Source: Lachnospiraceae bacterium
Lineage (GTDB): Bacteria; Bacillota; Clostridia; Lachnospirales; Lachnospiraceae
Assembly (NCBI GenBank): GCA_015057365.1
Contig: SVEN01000003.1
Coordinates: 62,001 to 126,000 of the forward strand
Direction: 5' to 3'
Length of the DNA stretch: 64,000 nt
Shown: piece by piece, positions 8,238 to 16,795 of the stretch
Layout: each line of letters opens with the position of its first letter
Position numbering within the stretch: position 1 is the stretch's first letter
The notes under the pieces: generated by a model
Told to the model about the DNA's origin: nothing
The model's database searches: none
Seen by the model: the letters and a program-made list of their open reading frames with translations, nothing else
Translations under genes and position numbers: made by a program

Positions 8238-9332
8238 TTATTTTGCAAGCTTTTCCTCAAACAGATTCAATGCACTGCGCACTACCGCATCCATGTTGTA
8301 GTAGCGGTACTCCGCCAGACGTCCGATGAAAAATACATTGGTTTCCTTATCCATTTCCGCACGATACTTGGCGAACTGCTCCTTGTACTCCGCCGTTGGG
8401 AACGGGTAGTACGGCTCACCGTCGGAATTCGGGAATTCCTTTAAAATGGTGGTCTTATCGTGCTTCTGCCAGGTCATCTTCTTAAACTCGGTAATTCTGG
8501 TAAAATCATAATCGTTCGGGTAATTCACCACCGGCGCCTCCTGATAGGACTCACAGTCCAGGGTCTCAAACTCGAAGCGGATGCTGCGGTATGCCATCTT
8601 ACCGTACTTATAATCGTAGAAGTAATCCGTCGGACCGGTATAAATGAGGGCATCGTATTCCAAATCCCCGATGACTTCCTTATAGTCCGTATTTAACATA
8701 ATCTTGATGTTCGGATTCTTTACCATATTCTCACACATCTTCGTGTAACCGTGGCGCGGCATACCCTGGTACTTGTCCGCAAAGTATCTGGTATCGCGAT
8801 TGGTACGTACCGGAATACGGGAAATAATGGAAGTATCAATCTCCGCCGGGTCTAAGCCCCACTGCTTCTTTGTGTAGTTCTCGAAAAACTTCTGATAGAT
8901 TTCTTCGCCTACCTTGCTGAGTGCCACATCACGACTGGTCTTAATCTCCGGAATATCCACCGCCTGCTTTTTAAAAAACTCTTCCACCTCAAAGGTATTT
9001 AAATTCAGATTGTAAAGCTTGTTTACCGTCTCCACGGTAATCGGCATCGGAATCAGATTGCCGTCCACGTAGGAAAGTACTCTGTGCCAGAAATCGTTCC
9101 ATTTGGTAAACTGACTTAAATACTCGTAAACGCCCTTGTCATTGGTATGGAAAATGTGCGGCCCGTAATTGTGAATGAGTACGCCGTCCTCATTGTAGGA
9201 ATCATAGACGTTACCGCCGATATGTCCTCTCTTTTCGATTACCAATACCTTTTTGTCAAGAACATTGGCAATACGCTCCGCCACCGTCAGGCCCGCAAGC
9301 CCCGCACCAACCACTACATAATCAAACTTCAT
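8238..9332 (-). CDS. glf: UDP-galactopyranose mutase
   Basis: Glf is a flavoenzyme that converts UDP-galactopyranose to UDP-galactofuranose, the donor for galactofuranose in bacterial surface glycans. The 364-residue protein has the FAD-binding VVGAGLAGL motif at residues 6-15, IEKRGHIGGNVYD near residue 32, NYGPHIFHT near residue 55 and the C-terminal IGRLAEYRYYNMD motif near residue 337, all characteristic of the family. Its position between GT2 and polytopic membrane genes shows that the glycan made by this operon probably contains galactofuranose. Confidence 0.97.
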   Translation of the reverse strand: MKFDYVVVGAGLAGLTVAERIANVLDKKVLVIEKRGHIGGNVYDSYNEDGVLIHNYGPHIFHTNDKGVYEYLSQFTKWNDFWHRVLSYVDGNLIPMPITVETVNKLYNLNLNTFEVEEFFKKQAVDIPEIKTSRDVALSKVGEEIYQKFFENYTKKQWGLDPAEIDTSIISRIPVRTNRDTRYFADKYQGMPRHGYTKMCENMVKNPNIKIMLNTDYKEVIGDLEYDALIYTGPTDYFYDYKYGKMAYRSIRFEFETLDCESYQEAPVVNYPNDYDFTRITEFKKMTWQKHDKTTILKEFPNSDGEPYYPFPTAEYKEQFAKYRAEMDKETNVFFIGRLAEYRYYNMDAVVRSALNLFEEKLAK

Positions 9333-9360
9333 CCCTATTCTCCTTCCGTTTCCTTCTCTT

Positions 9361-11457
9361 TTATTTTACCAACTTTTTACTTGTATCATATACGGTAAAC
9401 CGATTCTCGTCTTCTCCGTAGGAAAATACCGCTTCGTAGGTATCTGCAATCACATACTCACGTGCGTAAAAATAATAGCTTTCTCTGGCATCCCGGTCCA
9501 CAATAATATGGGTGATTCCGTGCTCTTTCACAAGGGCATCCAATTCCGCAGAGGAAACTGCCTCGTACATCTGCTTTACGTATTCTTCTCTCGTATAAGT
9601 GTCATATCCCGCAGACATTGCGTAATAGGCATGTCCGTAGTAAAGCATGGCTCCGCCCAATACTACCTCGTTTAATGCATACGGAGCGGATAAAATCACA
9701 TCCTGGGAATCCGTATTTTCCTTAAACCACACCGTTCTCGGGTCCTGTGGATTATACACCGCCTGATATTGTCTTTGTACAATGAAGTATTCAAAGAAAC
9801 CGGTAACAGTTAAGAATACCACCAGCAACGACGCTACGATTCTGCGCATCACCGGCTGATTTTCCGCAAGTACACAGCCCTTTTCCCATAAGCCCGTAAT
9901 CATCATGGCCGGGAACACCGACAACAGCATCTCCGCCATCATGACAAACTTGTGGTTCACCGTAATATCCGGTGTCAAAGATACCGTAAACGCCATCAGA
10001 AGCGGCACCGCAAATACAAATACCAGGTAGCGCTTTACGCCCCTGCCTAAGAGCAGATACGCTCCGATAAACAAAAGTAAAATGCCCCACAGCTGCCACA
10101 TATAGTCAATGGCGCCGAACAGCGTCTTGTTGGCTGCCAAAAAGCCGAACTGATACTTCGGAGACACCGCCGAACCCACAATAAAGAGCTTGGACTCACA
10201 CAGGGATAACACCAAAGCGGTACCTGCACTAATCAGATAGTCCAGTCTGTGATCCGATACCGCTGCCATAAAAAACAGCATAGCACAGCAGGCCGTTAAT
10301 ACCGAACCGTTAAAGAACGCCAGCGCTCCCAGTAAAATTCCGAGGCACAACGCCTGTACCGGATGCTTTACGCCAAAGGCAGTCTTCGTAAAGAAAAACG
10401 TCTTCAAATACTCCGGAATACGTTTTATGCCGGATAACAGGTCCTTTCCTGCCTTCTTTGCCTGTAACGCTTCCCTCTTTCTGCTTAACTTTTCCGCCAT
10501 TTCAAACACATACGGCAGGAAAAAGTGTATTGCCAGAAGCATCACCGCCATGGCAAAGGCCAGATGTCTTTGATTACAATATACATTCAGGTTCCAAAGC
10601 CCCCAGCCTTCATTCTGGGTAAATTCGATAAAGCTTTGCTGCGTCTTTAAGGTCTCCCATATCTCCTCCTTCGGCAGCTCCGCCAAAAAGCGGAAAAAGC
10701 TCGGAGAACTGCGGAAGATAAAAAACGCCGTGGTGAGATACCCCACCGCACGCTTTCCGGTCAGACGTACTCCCAATGCGTACAACAGCATACAGGTAGC
10801 AACCAATCCGAAAATACTCGGAAGATTAAACGCCCAGTCCACACGCATTCCCAAAAGCTCCAGATTTCCCACAAGGAACTGGAACATAAAATGATATCGA
10901 ATATCCTCCCCGGCAAAATGGGAATATGCCGTCGGGAAGTTATTTCCGTAAGAAAACGAACGAATCATTCCCATGTGCGGTGCAAAATCACTGTACACGG
11001 AAAAGCCTACATTTAAGTATCCGTCCTTTACGCTGAACGTATCAAACATCAGCTGTGTGAAAAACACAAAAAGCACAGCTAAGAAAATCCATTCACCTAC
11101 CGTAAACCAAGCGGCCTTCTGCTGTAATGTCTGCGTCTTCTTGGCCTTACGGTACCGCAAAAAGAGTAAGCCCGCCGTCAGCACGAAAAACAACGCCATC
11201 ACAATAATATCTGCCGTCAAAAGCGGGTACTCCTTACCGCCTACAACCTTTAATACATAGGCGGTCAGATAGGTGGTCCAGGTAAGCGGAATCACGCCGG
11301 CTAATACCCAGGCCGGTATGCGGACAAAATAAGACGACAGCGACAGTGCCTTTCCGTCAAAGGACGTCTTTCCCCACTCGCCTAACTTCGGGAATATCGT
11401 CTCGCACACCGCATATCCGAACAGGACACCGATTGCCAGATATAATATACTGCCCAT
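9361..11457 (-). CDS. Large polytopic membrane protein, DUF2298/GT-C-like
   Basis: A 698-residue protein with a dozen or more hydrophobic segments and a C-terminal soluble domain of about 130 residues. I do not recognise a named family. However, the loop SDFAPHMGMIRSFSYGN followed by HFAGEDIRYHFMFQF (near residues 165-205) parallels in spacing and character the DYGFMISMLKSD...GTDLNYYYLGQY loop of the DUF2298 protein encoded two genes downstream, suggesting distant homology and a shared GT-C-like architecture. The ATG at 11457 is chosen because GAGGAGG lies just upstream; the upstream in-frame extension would overlap the preceding GT2. It starts immediately after that GT2's stop. Confidence 0.8.
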   Translation of the reverse strand: MGSILYLAIGVLFGYAVCETIFPKLGEWGKTSFDGKALSLSSYFVRIPAWVLAGVIPLTWTTYLTAYVLKVVGGKEYPLLTADIIVMALFFVLTAGLLFLRYRKAKKTQTLQQKAAWFTVGEWIFLAVLFVFFTQLMFDTFSVKDGYLNVGFSVYSDFAPHMGMIRSFSYGNNFPTAYSHFAGEDIRYHFMFQFLVGNLELLGMRVDWAFNLPSIFGLVATCMLLYALGVRLTGKRAVGYLTTAFFIFRSSPSFFRFLAELPKEEIWETLKTQQSFIEFTQNEGWGLWNLNVYCNQRHLAFAMAVMLLAIHFFLPYVFEMAEKLSRKREALQAKKAGKDLLSGIKRIPEYLKTFFFTKTAFGVKHPVQALCLGILLGALAFFNGSVLTACCAMLFFMAAVSDHRLDYLISAGTALVLSLCESKLFIVGSAVSPKYQFGFLAANKTLFGAIDYMWQLWGILLLFIGAYLLLGRGVKRYLVFVFAVPLLMAFTVSLTPDITVNHKFVMMAEMLLSVFPAMMITGLWEKGCVLAENQPVMRRIVASLLVVFLTVTGFFEYFIVQRQYQAVYNPQDPRTVWFKENTDSQDVILSAPYALNEVVLGGAMLYYGHAYYAMSAGYDTYTREEYVKQMYEAVSSAELDALVKEHGITHIIVDRDARESYYFYAREYVIADTYEAVFSYGEDENRFTVYDTSKKLVK

Positions 11458-11458
11458 C

Positions 11459-12409
11459 CTACTTTTCCTCCTCTTTTCCACGGATGACACGCGAGGTCAG
11501 GTAACGTGGTCTTCCCTTTATTTCATGATAAATCTTCATCAAATACAGCCCGATAATACCGAGACTGATCATAATCATACTGCCGATTAACAAAAGCAAC
11601 AAAATGACCGTAGTAAAACCGTCCTGCGCATACCCCGCAATCTTCATGTACAGTGTCTGAATGCCCAGAATAATCGCCCCGATAAACATAATAAAGCCCA
11701 GCACCGTTATACAGTGCAACGGAGCCGAAGTATAAGAAGTCACCGCCGTTACCGCCAATGTAATCAAGCGTTTCAAGGACCATTTGGACGCACCGTCCAC
11801 ACGTTCCGCCACCTCAAACTCAAAGGTCTTCCGTTCAAAGCCCACCCATGCGGACATCCCACGGAAGAAGGTCATTCGCTCCGGCATCTGCTTCATGGCC
11901 TCTACCACCTTCCGGTCCAGAAGCTTGAAATCCGACGCATTGTCAAAATCTATGCCGGTAGCTTTATTAATCATACCGTAAAACACCTTGGCACAAAAGC
12001 GGTAGGTACGCTTTTCCTTTCCTCTGGAGGATTTCACGCCCTCTACTACCTCGGCGCCCTCCTTCCAAAGTCGTACCATCTCCGGAATAAACTCCGGCGG
12101 ATGCTGCAAATCCGCATCCATGACAATGACCGCATCTCCCGATGCCGCATCAAGCCCTGCACAAAGGGCCGGCTCCTTTCCGAAGTTTCTGGAAAGGCGC
12201 ACTGCCGTTACACGCTCATCTTCCCTCGCCATGCTGCTGATGATATTCCAGGACTCGTCCTTGGACCCGTCATCTACCAACACCAGTTCATAGGGAATTG
12301 CCGCATCATCACATATTTTTCCTACACAAGCCATGGATGTCCTGATATGGGCCGCCTCATTATAAACCGGCACCACAATGGAAACCCGCTTTTGCAACTC
12401 ACCTTCCAT
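11459..12409 (-). CDS. GtrB/DPM1-like glycosyltransferase with two C-terminal helices
   Basis: A 316-residue membrane-anchored GT2 enzyme. Residues about 8-20 are VSIVVPVYNEAAH, followed by LVDDGSKDES near 44, SRNFGKEPAL near 74 and the DADLQHPPE motif near 96-104, which is the metal and substrate site of polyprenyl-phosphate hexose synthases (GtrB, CsbB, ArnC group). Two transmembrane helices lie at about 235-260 and 268-292. The expected reaction is transfer of a hexose from a nucleotide sugar to undecaprenyl phosphate on the cytosolic face; the product would be flipped and used by a GT-C enzyme such as the large membrane proteins next to it. It begins 10 bases after the AAA ATPase stop. 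Confidence 0.92.
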   Translation of the reverse strand: MEGELQKRVSIVVPVYNEAAHIRTSMACVGKICDDAAIPYELVLVDDGSKDESWNIISSMAREDERVTAVRLSRNFGKEPALCAGLDAASGDAVIVMDADLQHPPEFIPEMVRLWKEGAEVVEGVKSSRGKEKRTYRFCAKVFYGMINKATGIDFDNASDFKLLDRKVVEAMKQMPERMTFFRGMSAWVGFERKTFEFEVAERVDGASKWSLKRLITLAVTAVTSYTSAPLHCITVLGFIMFIGAIILGIQTLYMKIAGYAQDGFTTVILLLLLIGSMIMISLGIIGLYLMKIYHEIKGRPRYLTSRVIRGKEEEK

Positions 12410-12419
12410 AAATCCTCCT

Positions 12420-14021
12420 CTACACAGTCACATCCTCTTCCGTCAGTACGGTAATATCCTTGATGGACTGCGCATTGTACGCAATAATACGATTTGCCTG
12501 GTTACTGACCAAACGTTCAAACAAATTCCGAATACCTCTGGCATTGCCAAATTCTCTCCGGGCTGTCTCATCCATTGCATCTAACATCTCTTTCACCTTT
12601 GTCCGCGCACCGTCGGTCAGACAAAAACCCGCCTCCGCCGCCATGGAATCCAGAATCGCCAAAAGCTCCTCCTTCGAATAATCCTCAAAGGTAATATATT
12701 TGTTGAACCGGGACTGTAATCCCGTATTTGCCTTTAAAAATCGTTGCATCTCATCGGTATAACCCGCAACGATAATCACCAAATCGTCTCTGTGGTCCTC
12801 CATCAGCTTCACCAACGTATCAATAGCCTCTCCGCCGAAATCGTTAGCCGCATGCTCCGGTGCCAATGCATAGGCCTCATCGATAAACAGCACACCGCCC
12901 AAGGCACGTTCCACTGTTTCTTTTACCTTTAGTGCGGTCTGCCCCACATAGCCGGCCACCAGTCCCGAACGGTCCGTCTCCGTCAAGGTTCCCTTGCTTA
13001 AAATACCGAGCTCTCTGTAAATCTGTGCTACCAAACGGGCTACCGTCGTTTTACCGGTACCCGGGCTCCCGGTAAACACCATGTGATAGGACATATTCAT
13101 CTGAGGAAGCTTGTACTTTTCACGTAACTTCTTTACCTTTATCAAATTAATCAGGGAACGAATCTCTTCCTTCACCGCTGACAGTCCCACCATGCGGGTA
13201 AGCTGCTCCGTCAGCCGGTCGATTTCCGCCTCTGCCTTTTTCTCCTTCATACTTTCCACAGCTTCTTCCGCTGCATCTGCCAATGCCTCCGGAAGATACC
13301 CCGGTGCATCCTCTTCCCTGCTTTTTTGTTCACTCGGATGCTCGGTTGCCACTGCGGTCCCGGTACTCTGCCGGTAGTAAAAATACTTACTCTTATAGGC
13401 AGAAAAATCATCTCCCGCCTCTCTAAGCATCCGGCAACCTTCGGAAAGATTTCCGGAGCACAGCTTCTTGAATATGTATTTCCCGTCCACCGTACGTGAC
13501 TCATCCTCCCGGTTTTCTAAAAATACCGCCACCTTATCAAAATATAATCCGATAAACTTTGACACATTCGTATCTCGTATCTCGTTCAGATACGACAGAC
13601 AAATCATCACATTTAGCAACGAATCGAAAAACAATCCGGTGACTCCGATATGCTTTTTCTGGTCTCTTAAACAAAGCAACTGCAACAGAATCGGCGGTGC
13701 CTCCAAGAACTTTGCGGAACGGCTGACCGCATCACTTAAATCTCCCGCAATCCAGGCCGCCCGAAGCCCCAGCATATCCTGCCCGGTAAGTCCCGCCGCA
13801 AACAACACTTCCTCTTCGTTTAAACGTTTGCCGAACACCAAAAACTGTACCATCAAAGACTGCACGTAGAAATCCAGCACCTCATCTATCGATAAGTGTA
13901 ATACCTTTCCTGCGTCGGAAAAGTAGCCCTCGCTGTCAAGTTCCGCACAATACTCCGAAAGAAGACGGTAATTATCTCCCGCAATCCGATGCAGTTGTTC
14001 ATTGGAATATTGCTTCTGCAT
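12420..14021 (-). CDS. AAA+ ATPase, CbbX/SpoVK type, with long N-terminal region
   Basis: A 533-residue protein. The C-terminal half is an AAA module of the CbbX/SpoVK family: Walker A GSPGTGKTT at 318-326, Walker B VLFIDEAY at 377-384, DFGGEAIDTLVKLME and the downstream GNARGIRNLFE. Residues 1-230 form a helical domain of unknown family, followed by a Glu/Lys-rich linker (about 230-275). Such AAA proteins act as hexameric remodelling motors; SpoVK is a sporulation protein and CbbX a Rubisco activase. The gene is only 10 bases upstream of a GtrB-like glycosyltransferase and likely heads that operon. The ATG at 14021 follows AGGAGAGG; longer in-frame extensions upstream lack such a site. A link between AAA activity and glycan synthesis is inference. 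Confidence 0.85.
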   Translation of the reverse strand: MQKQYSNEQLHRIAGDNYRLLSEYCAELDSEGYFSDAGKVLHLSIDEVLDFYVQSLMVQFLVFGKRLNEEEVLFAAGLTGQDMLGLRAAWIAGDLSDAVSRSAKFLEAPPILLQLLCLRDQKKHIGVTGLFFDSLLNVMICLSYLNEIRDTNVSKFIGLYFDKVAVFLENREDESRTVDGKYIFKKLCSGNLSEGCRMLREAGDDFSAYKSKYFYYRQSTGTAVATEHPSEQKSREEDAPGYLPEALADAAEEAVESMKEKKAEAEIDRLTEQLTRMVGLSAVKEEIRSLINLIKVKKLREKYKLPQMNMSYHMVFTGSPGTGKTTVARLVAQIYRELGILSKGTLTETDRSGLVAGYVGQTALKVKETVERALGGVLFIDEAYALAPEHAANDFGGEAIDTLVKLMEDHRDDLVIIVAGYTDEMQRFLKANTGLQSRFNKYITFEDYSKEELLAILDSMAAEAGFCLTDGARTKVKEMLDAMDETARREFGNARGIRNLFERLVSNQANRIIAYNAQSIKDITVLTEEDVTV

Positions 14022-14141
14022 ATTACCTCTCCTTTCTCCTTGATTCATGCGCATAAAGTCACATAATAAGTATACCACATTTTTCAAAAAAGAAAAGGAA
14101 AATATTGAAAAAGCAACGAATCTCTTCAATATTCCGTAACA

Positions 14142-14169
14142 AAAAAACATGGCACTTGCCATGTTTTTT
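14142..14169 (-). terminator. Terminator after recG
   Basis: A 13-base stem (AAAAAACATGGCA with TGCCATGTTTTTT) and a two-base loop, with A and T runs on both sides, so it can work in either direction. The recG stop codon lies inside one arm. It separates recG from the AAA-glycan operon. Confidence 0.85.
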
Positions 14170-16207
14170 AAATCGACTCCGCCATATCACGTATCTTCCC
14201 TTCTGTCTCCTCCGAGAACCACACGCGATACAATTCCTCCGCCTCTTTTTTTCCCAGACCGTTTACAGTATCGCTAACTTCTTTTAACAATGCCGCATCG
14301 GTATATATATCACCGATTGCAAACTCCAGTTCGCCGCTCTGCCTGATTCCGAACAAGTCTCCCGGCCCCCGAAGACGCAAATCCTCTCCGGCAATAAAGA
14401 AACCGTCGTTGGATTTATTCAATATTTCCAATCGTTCCATGGTCTCCGGCGCATCGGAAGAACTGATCATAATGCAATAAGACTCCGCGTCGCCTCTGCC
14501 CACGCGTCCTCTGAGCTGGTGAAGCTGCGCCAGGCCGAACCTCTCTGCATTCTCTATCATCATCACCGTAGCATTCGGTACATTTACACCGACCTCTACC
14601 ACCGTGGTGGATACCAGCACCTGAATTTCTCCCTCCGCAAACCGGTTCATACGTGCGGTCTTTTCCTTTGCCGCCATCTTTCCGTGAAGGTACTCCACAC
14701 AAATATCCGCACCCAGCGCCTCCCTTAACGTTTCCGTATAATCCAGTACATTTTCCGCTTCTGTGGTCTCGGAATCCTCCACCATGGCACAAATCACATA
14801 AGCCTGTCGCCCTTCATCTATCTGCTTTCGTATAAAACGGTGCGCGGTATCCCGGTATCCCGTGCCTACCACGCAGTTTTTTATCGGTTTTCTGCCCTTC
14901 GGCAGCTCGTCCACAATCGATATATCCAAATCACCGTATAAAATAATTGCCAAAGTCCGAGGAATCGGTGTGGCACTCATGACCAGAATATGAGGGTGTA
15001 CACCTTTTTCGGAAAACAGCTCTCTCTGCCGTACTCCGAACCGGTGTTGTTCGTCTGTGATCACAAGCCCCAGGTTTTGATATTCCACCTTTTCCTGAAA
15101 CAAGGCCTGGGTACCGATAATAATATCCGCTTCCCCTGCCGCGATTTCCAGTCTCGTTTTCTTTTTCTGCGTTTCGGTCATAGAACCGGTGAGCAATGCA
15201 CACTTCACTCCGAATTGCGTAAATAATGCCACTGCATCCGCCATATGTTGTCTGGCCAGAACTTCCGTCGGCGCCATCAATGCCGCCTGATAGCCGGACT
15301 TTACCGCTGCCAGCATGGATAGCATGGCAAGGATAGTCTTACCGGAGCCTACATCACCCTGTACCAGACGGGCCATGGTGCCTCCACCTGCTAAGTCCTT
15401 CTTAATTTCCACCCAAACCTTCTTCTGGGCACCGGTCAATTCGTAAGAAAGAGAGGCAATCAGCTGTTCACAGGCCGCAGTATCGTTTATCGGACAATGA
15501 TTGATTTCCTTCCCCTTCTGCTCCTTATGATGCGTCAGCAACAGCATAAACCGGAAAAACTCTTCAAATACCAACCGACGTCTTGCTTCCGTCAGCGTTT
15601 CCATACTTTTTGGAAAATGAATTTCCTCCACCGCCGCACGGTGGGATATCAGGTCATGGGCCTTTGCAATCTTTGCCGGCAGACGCTCGGGCTCTTTCTC
15701 GCACTCTGCCAAAGCCGCCGTTACCGCTTTGGAAATGATACCGTTTCGTAGTCCCTCCGTCAACCCGTATACCGGCTGCAATACCTTTAACAGTCTCCCG
15801 TACTCTTCCCTGGAATACTTCTTCGGCTGCTCCAGTACAAGGGCACCCTTTTTCTTCACAACCTTGCCCCGGAATAAATGTCTCGTTCCCATGGTCAGCT
15901 GGTTTTTCATATACGGTTGGTTATACCAGGTGAGCTTCATAGTTCCGGACGGGTCCTTTACCACACAGGTCAGGACCTGTAAATTCCGGTACCTGGTCAC
16001 ATCGGCACTTTTAATGACCGATGCCTCGATGGTGAAGATTTTTCCTTCCTTCAACTCTCCGATAGGGGTCGGAAGCTCATAGGTCTCATAGGTCCGCGGA
16101 TAATATGAAAGCAAATTCCCTACCGTCTCCACACCAAGCTTTCGTAAAAGTTGGGCCGTCTTGTCCCCGATTCCTTTGATACAGGTGATTTGATCTGTAT
16201 GTCGCAT
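14168..16207 (-). CDS. recG: ATP-dependent DNA helicase RecG
   Basis: RecG reverses stalled replication forks and branch-migrates Holliday junctions. The 679-residue protein has an N-terminal helix-hairpin-helix-like segment (IKGIGDKTAQLLRKLG), the wedge OB domain, Walker A GDVGSGKT at 284-291, the DEQH box at 385-388, GSMTE, SATPIPRTL and the C-terminal QLRGRVGRG motif VI. Length is normal. I place the start at the ATG at 16207 (MRHTDQ) because a run GGAAAGGGGGG lies 7 bases before it; an upstream ATG at 16231 lacks a site. The region upstream carries two long GC-rich hairpins. Confidence 0.96.
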   Translation of the reverse strand: MRHTDQITCIKGIGDKTAQLLRKLGVETVGNLLSYYPRTYETYELPTPIGELKEGKIFTIEASVIKSADVTRYRNLQVLTCVVKDPSGTMKLTWYNQPYMKNQLTMGTRHLFRGKVVKKKGALVLEQPKKYSREEYGRLLKVLQPVYGLTEGLRNGIISKAVTAALAECEKEPERLPAKIAKAHDLISHRAAVEEIHFPKSMETLTEARRRLVFEEFFRFMLLLTHHKEQKGKEINHCPINDTAACEQLIASLSYELTGAQKKVWVEIKKDLAGGGTMARLVQGDVGSGKTILAMLSMLAAVKSGYQAALMAPTEVLARQHMADAVALFTQFGVKCALLTGSMTETQKKKTRLEIAAGEADIIIGTQALFQEKVEYQNLGLVITDEQHRFGVRQRELFSEKGVHPHILVMSATPIPRTLAIILYGDLDISIVDELPKGRKPIKNCVVGTGYRDTAHRFIRKQIDEGRQAYVICAMVEDSETTEAENVLDYTETLREALGADICVEYLHGKMAAKEKTARMNRFAEGEIQVLVSTTVVEVGVNVPNATVMMIENAERFGLAQLHQLRGRVGRGDAESYCIMISSSDAPETMERLEILNKSNDGFFIAGEDLRLRGPGDLFGIRQSGELEFAIGDIYTDAALLKEVSDTVNGLGKKEAEELYRVWFSEETEGKIRDMAESI

Positions 16208-16239
16208 ACCGTCCCCCCCTTTCCTAATCATGTTTTAGC

Positions 16240-16317
16240 CGTGTAGGCATCGTGCTTCGCGCTTGCCCACGTGCCTACACGCAAGAGGGGCTCCCGCACG
16301 GCGTGCGACAGCCCCTC
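16240..16317 (-). repeat. Two tandem GC-rich hairpins between a membrane gene and recG
   Basis: Hairpin one (16240-16281) has a 10-base stem CGTGTAGGCA/TGCCTACACG with an inner CGTG/CACG stem. Hairpin two (16285-16317) has GAGGGGCT/AGCCCCTC with an inner CGCACG/CGTGCG stem and almost no loop. Neither is followed by a T-run, so simple intrinsic termination is doubtful. They may be mobile palindromic units or an mRNA-stabilising or attenuating structure in the recG leader. Confidence 0.55.
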
Positions 16318-16334
16318 GTACTTTATCGTTCTTC

Positions 16335-16742
16335 TTAGAAATGCTTTTCTACGAACTTATCGATTACCGGAATCTTAACTTCCTTACCGAGTAATGCGAA
16401 CAATGCCAATAAGCCGTATACTACCTTCTCTGCAATATCCAAAAGGGTACTTAAGGTAGAAGTGAAACCGTTGGTAATTGTATACATCGTGGTGCCATAC
16501 ATCCAACCACCGAAGTTAACGAGGCTGAAGAAGTTGCTCAAAAGGCCAACACAAATGCCTAATGCAGCAAATGCAAGATACAGTACAATCGTACCTACCG
16601 CAGTCTTCTTTAAGGACTTATTCTCCTCACGAAGCAAGATGTAGCCTGCTACCAATACTAAAGCGGTAAGTCCGAGATAACCGCACAAAAAGGTAAGCGC
16701 ACTGAATAAAGCTACAGAAATTCCCAACTTTGTCTTTTCCAT
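16335..16742 (-). CDS. Small polytopic membrane protein, unknown function
   Basis: A 135-residue protein with about four hydrophobic segments (residues near 8-35, 46-72, 85-100 and 105-122) and short charged loops (REENKSLKK). AGGAGG lies 8 bases upstream of the ATG, giving a clear start. The layout resembles small Tic20/DUF4870-like membrane proteins, but I cannot assign a family. It sits between fakA and the hairpin-rich recG leader. Confidence 0.7.
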   Translation of the reverse strand: MEKTKLGISVALFSALTFLCGYLGLTALVLVAGYILLREENKSLKKTAVGTIVLYLAFAALGICVGLLSNFFSLVNFGGWMYGTTMYTITNGFTSTLSTLLDIAEKVVYGLLALFALLGKEVKIPVIDKFVEKHF

Positions 16743-16795
16743 TGTATTATCCTCCTAATTTTCATCTATGACAACACATTCGTGCATTGTCCGTA

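Noticed and set aside
13247-13504. Antisense open frames within the AAA ATPase gene
   Set aside because: They are shadows of the coding frame with no start signal or family resemblance.
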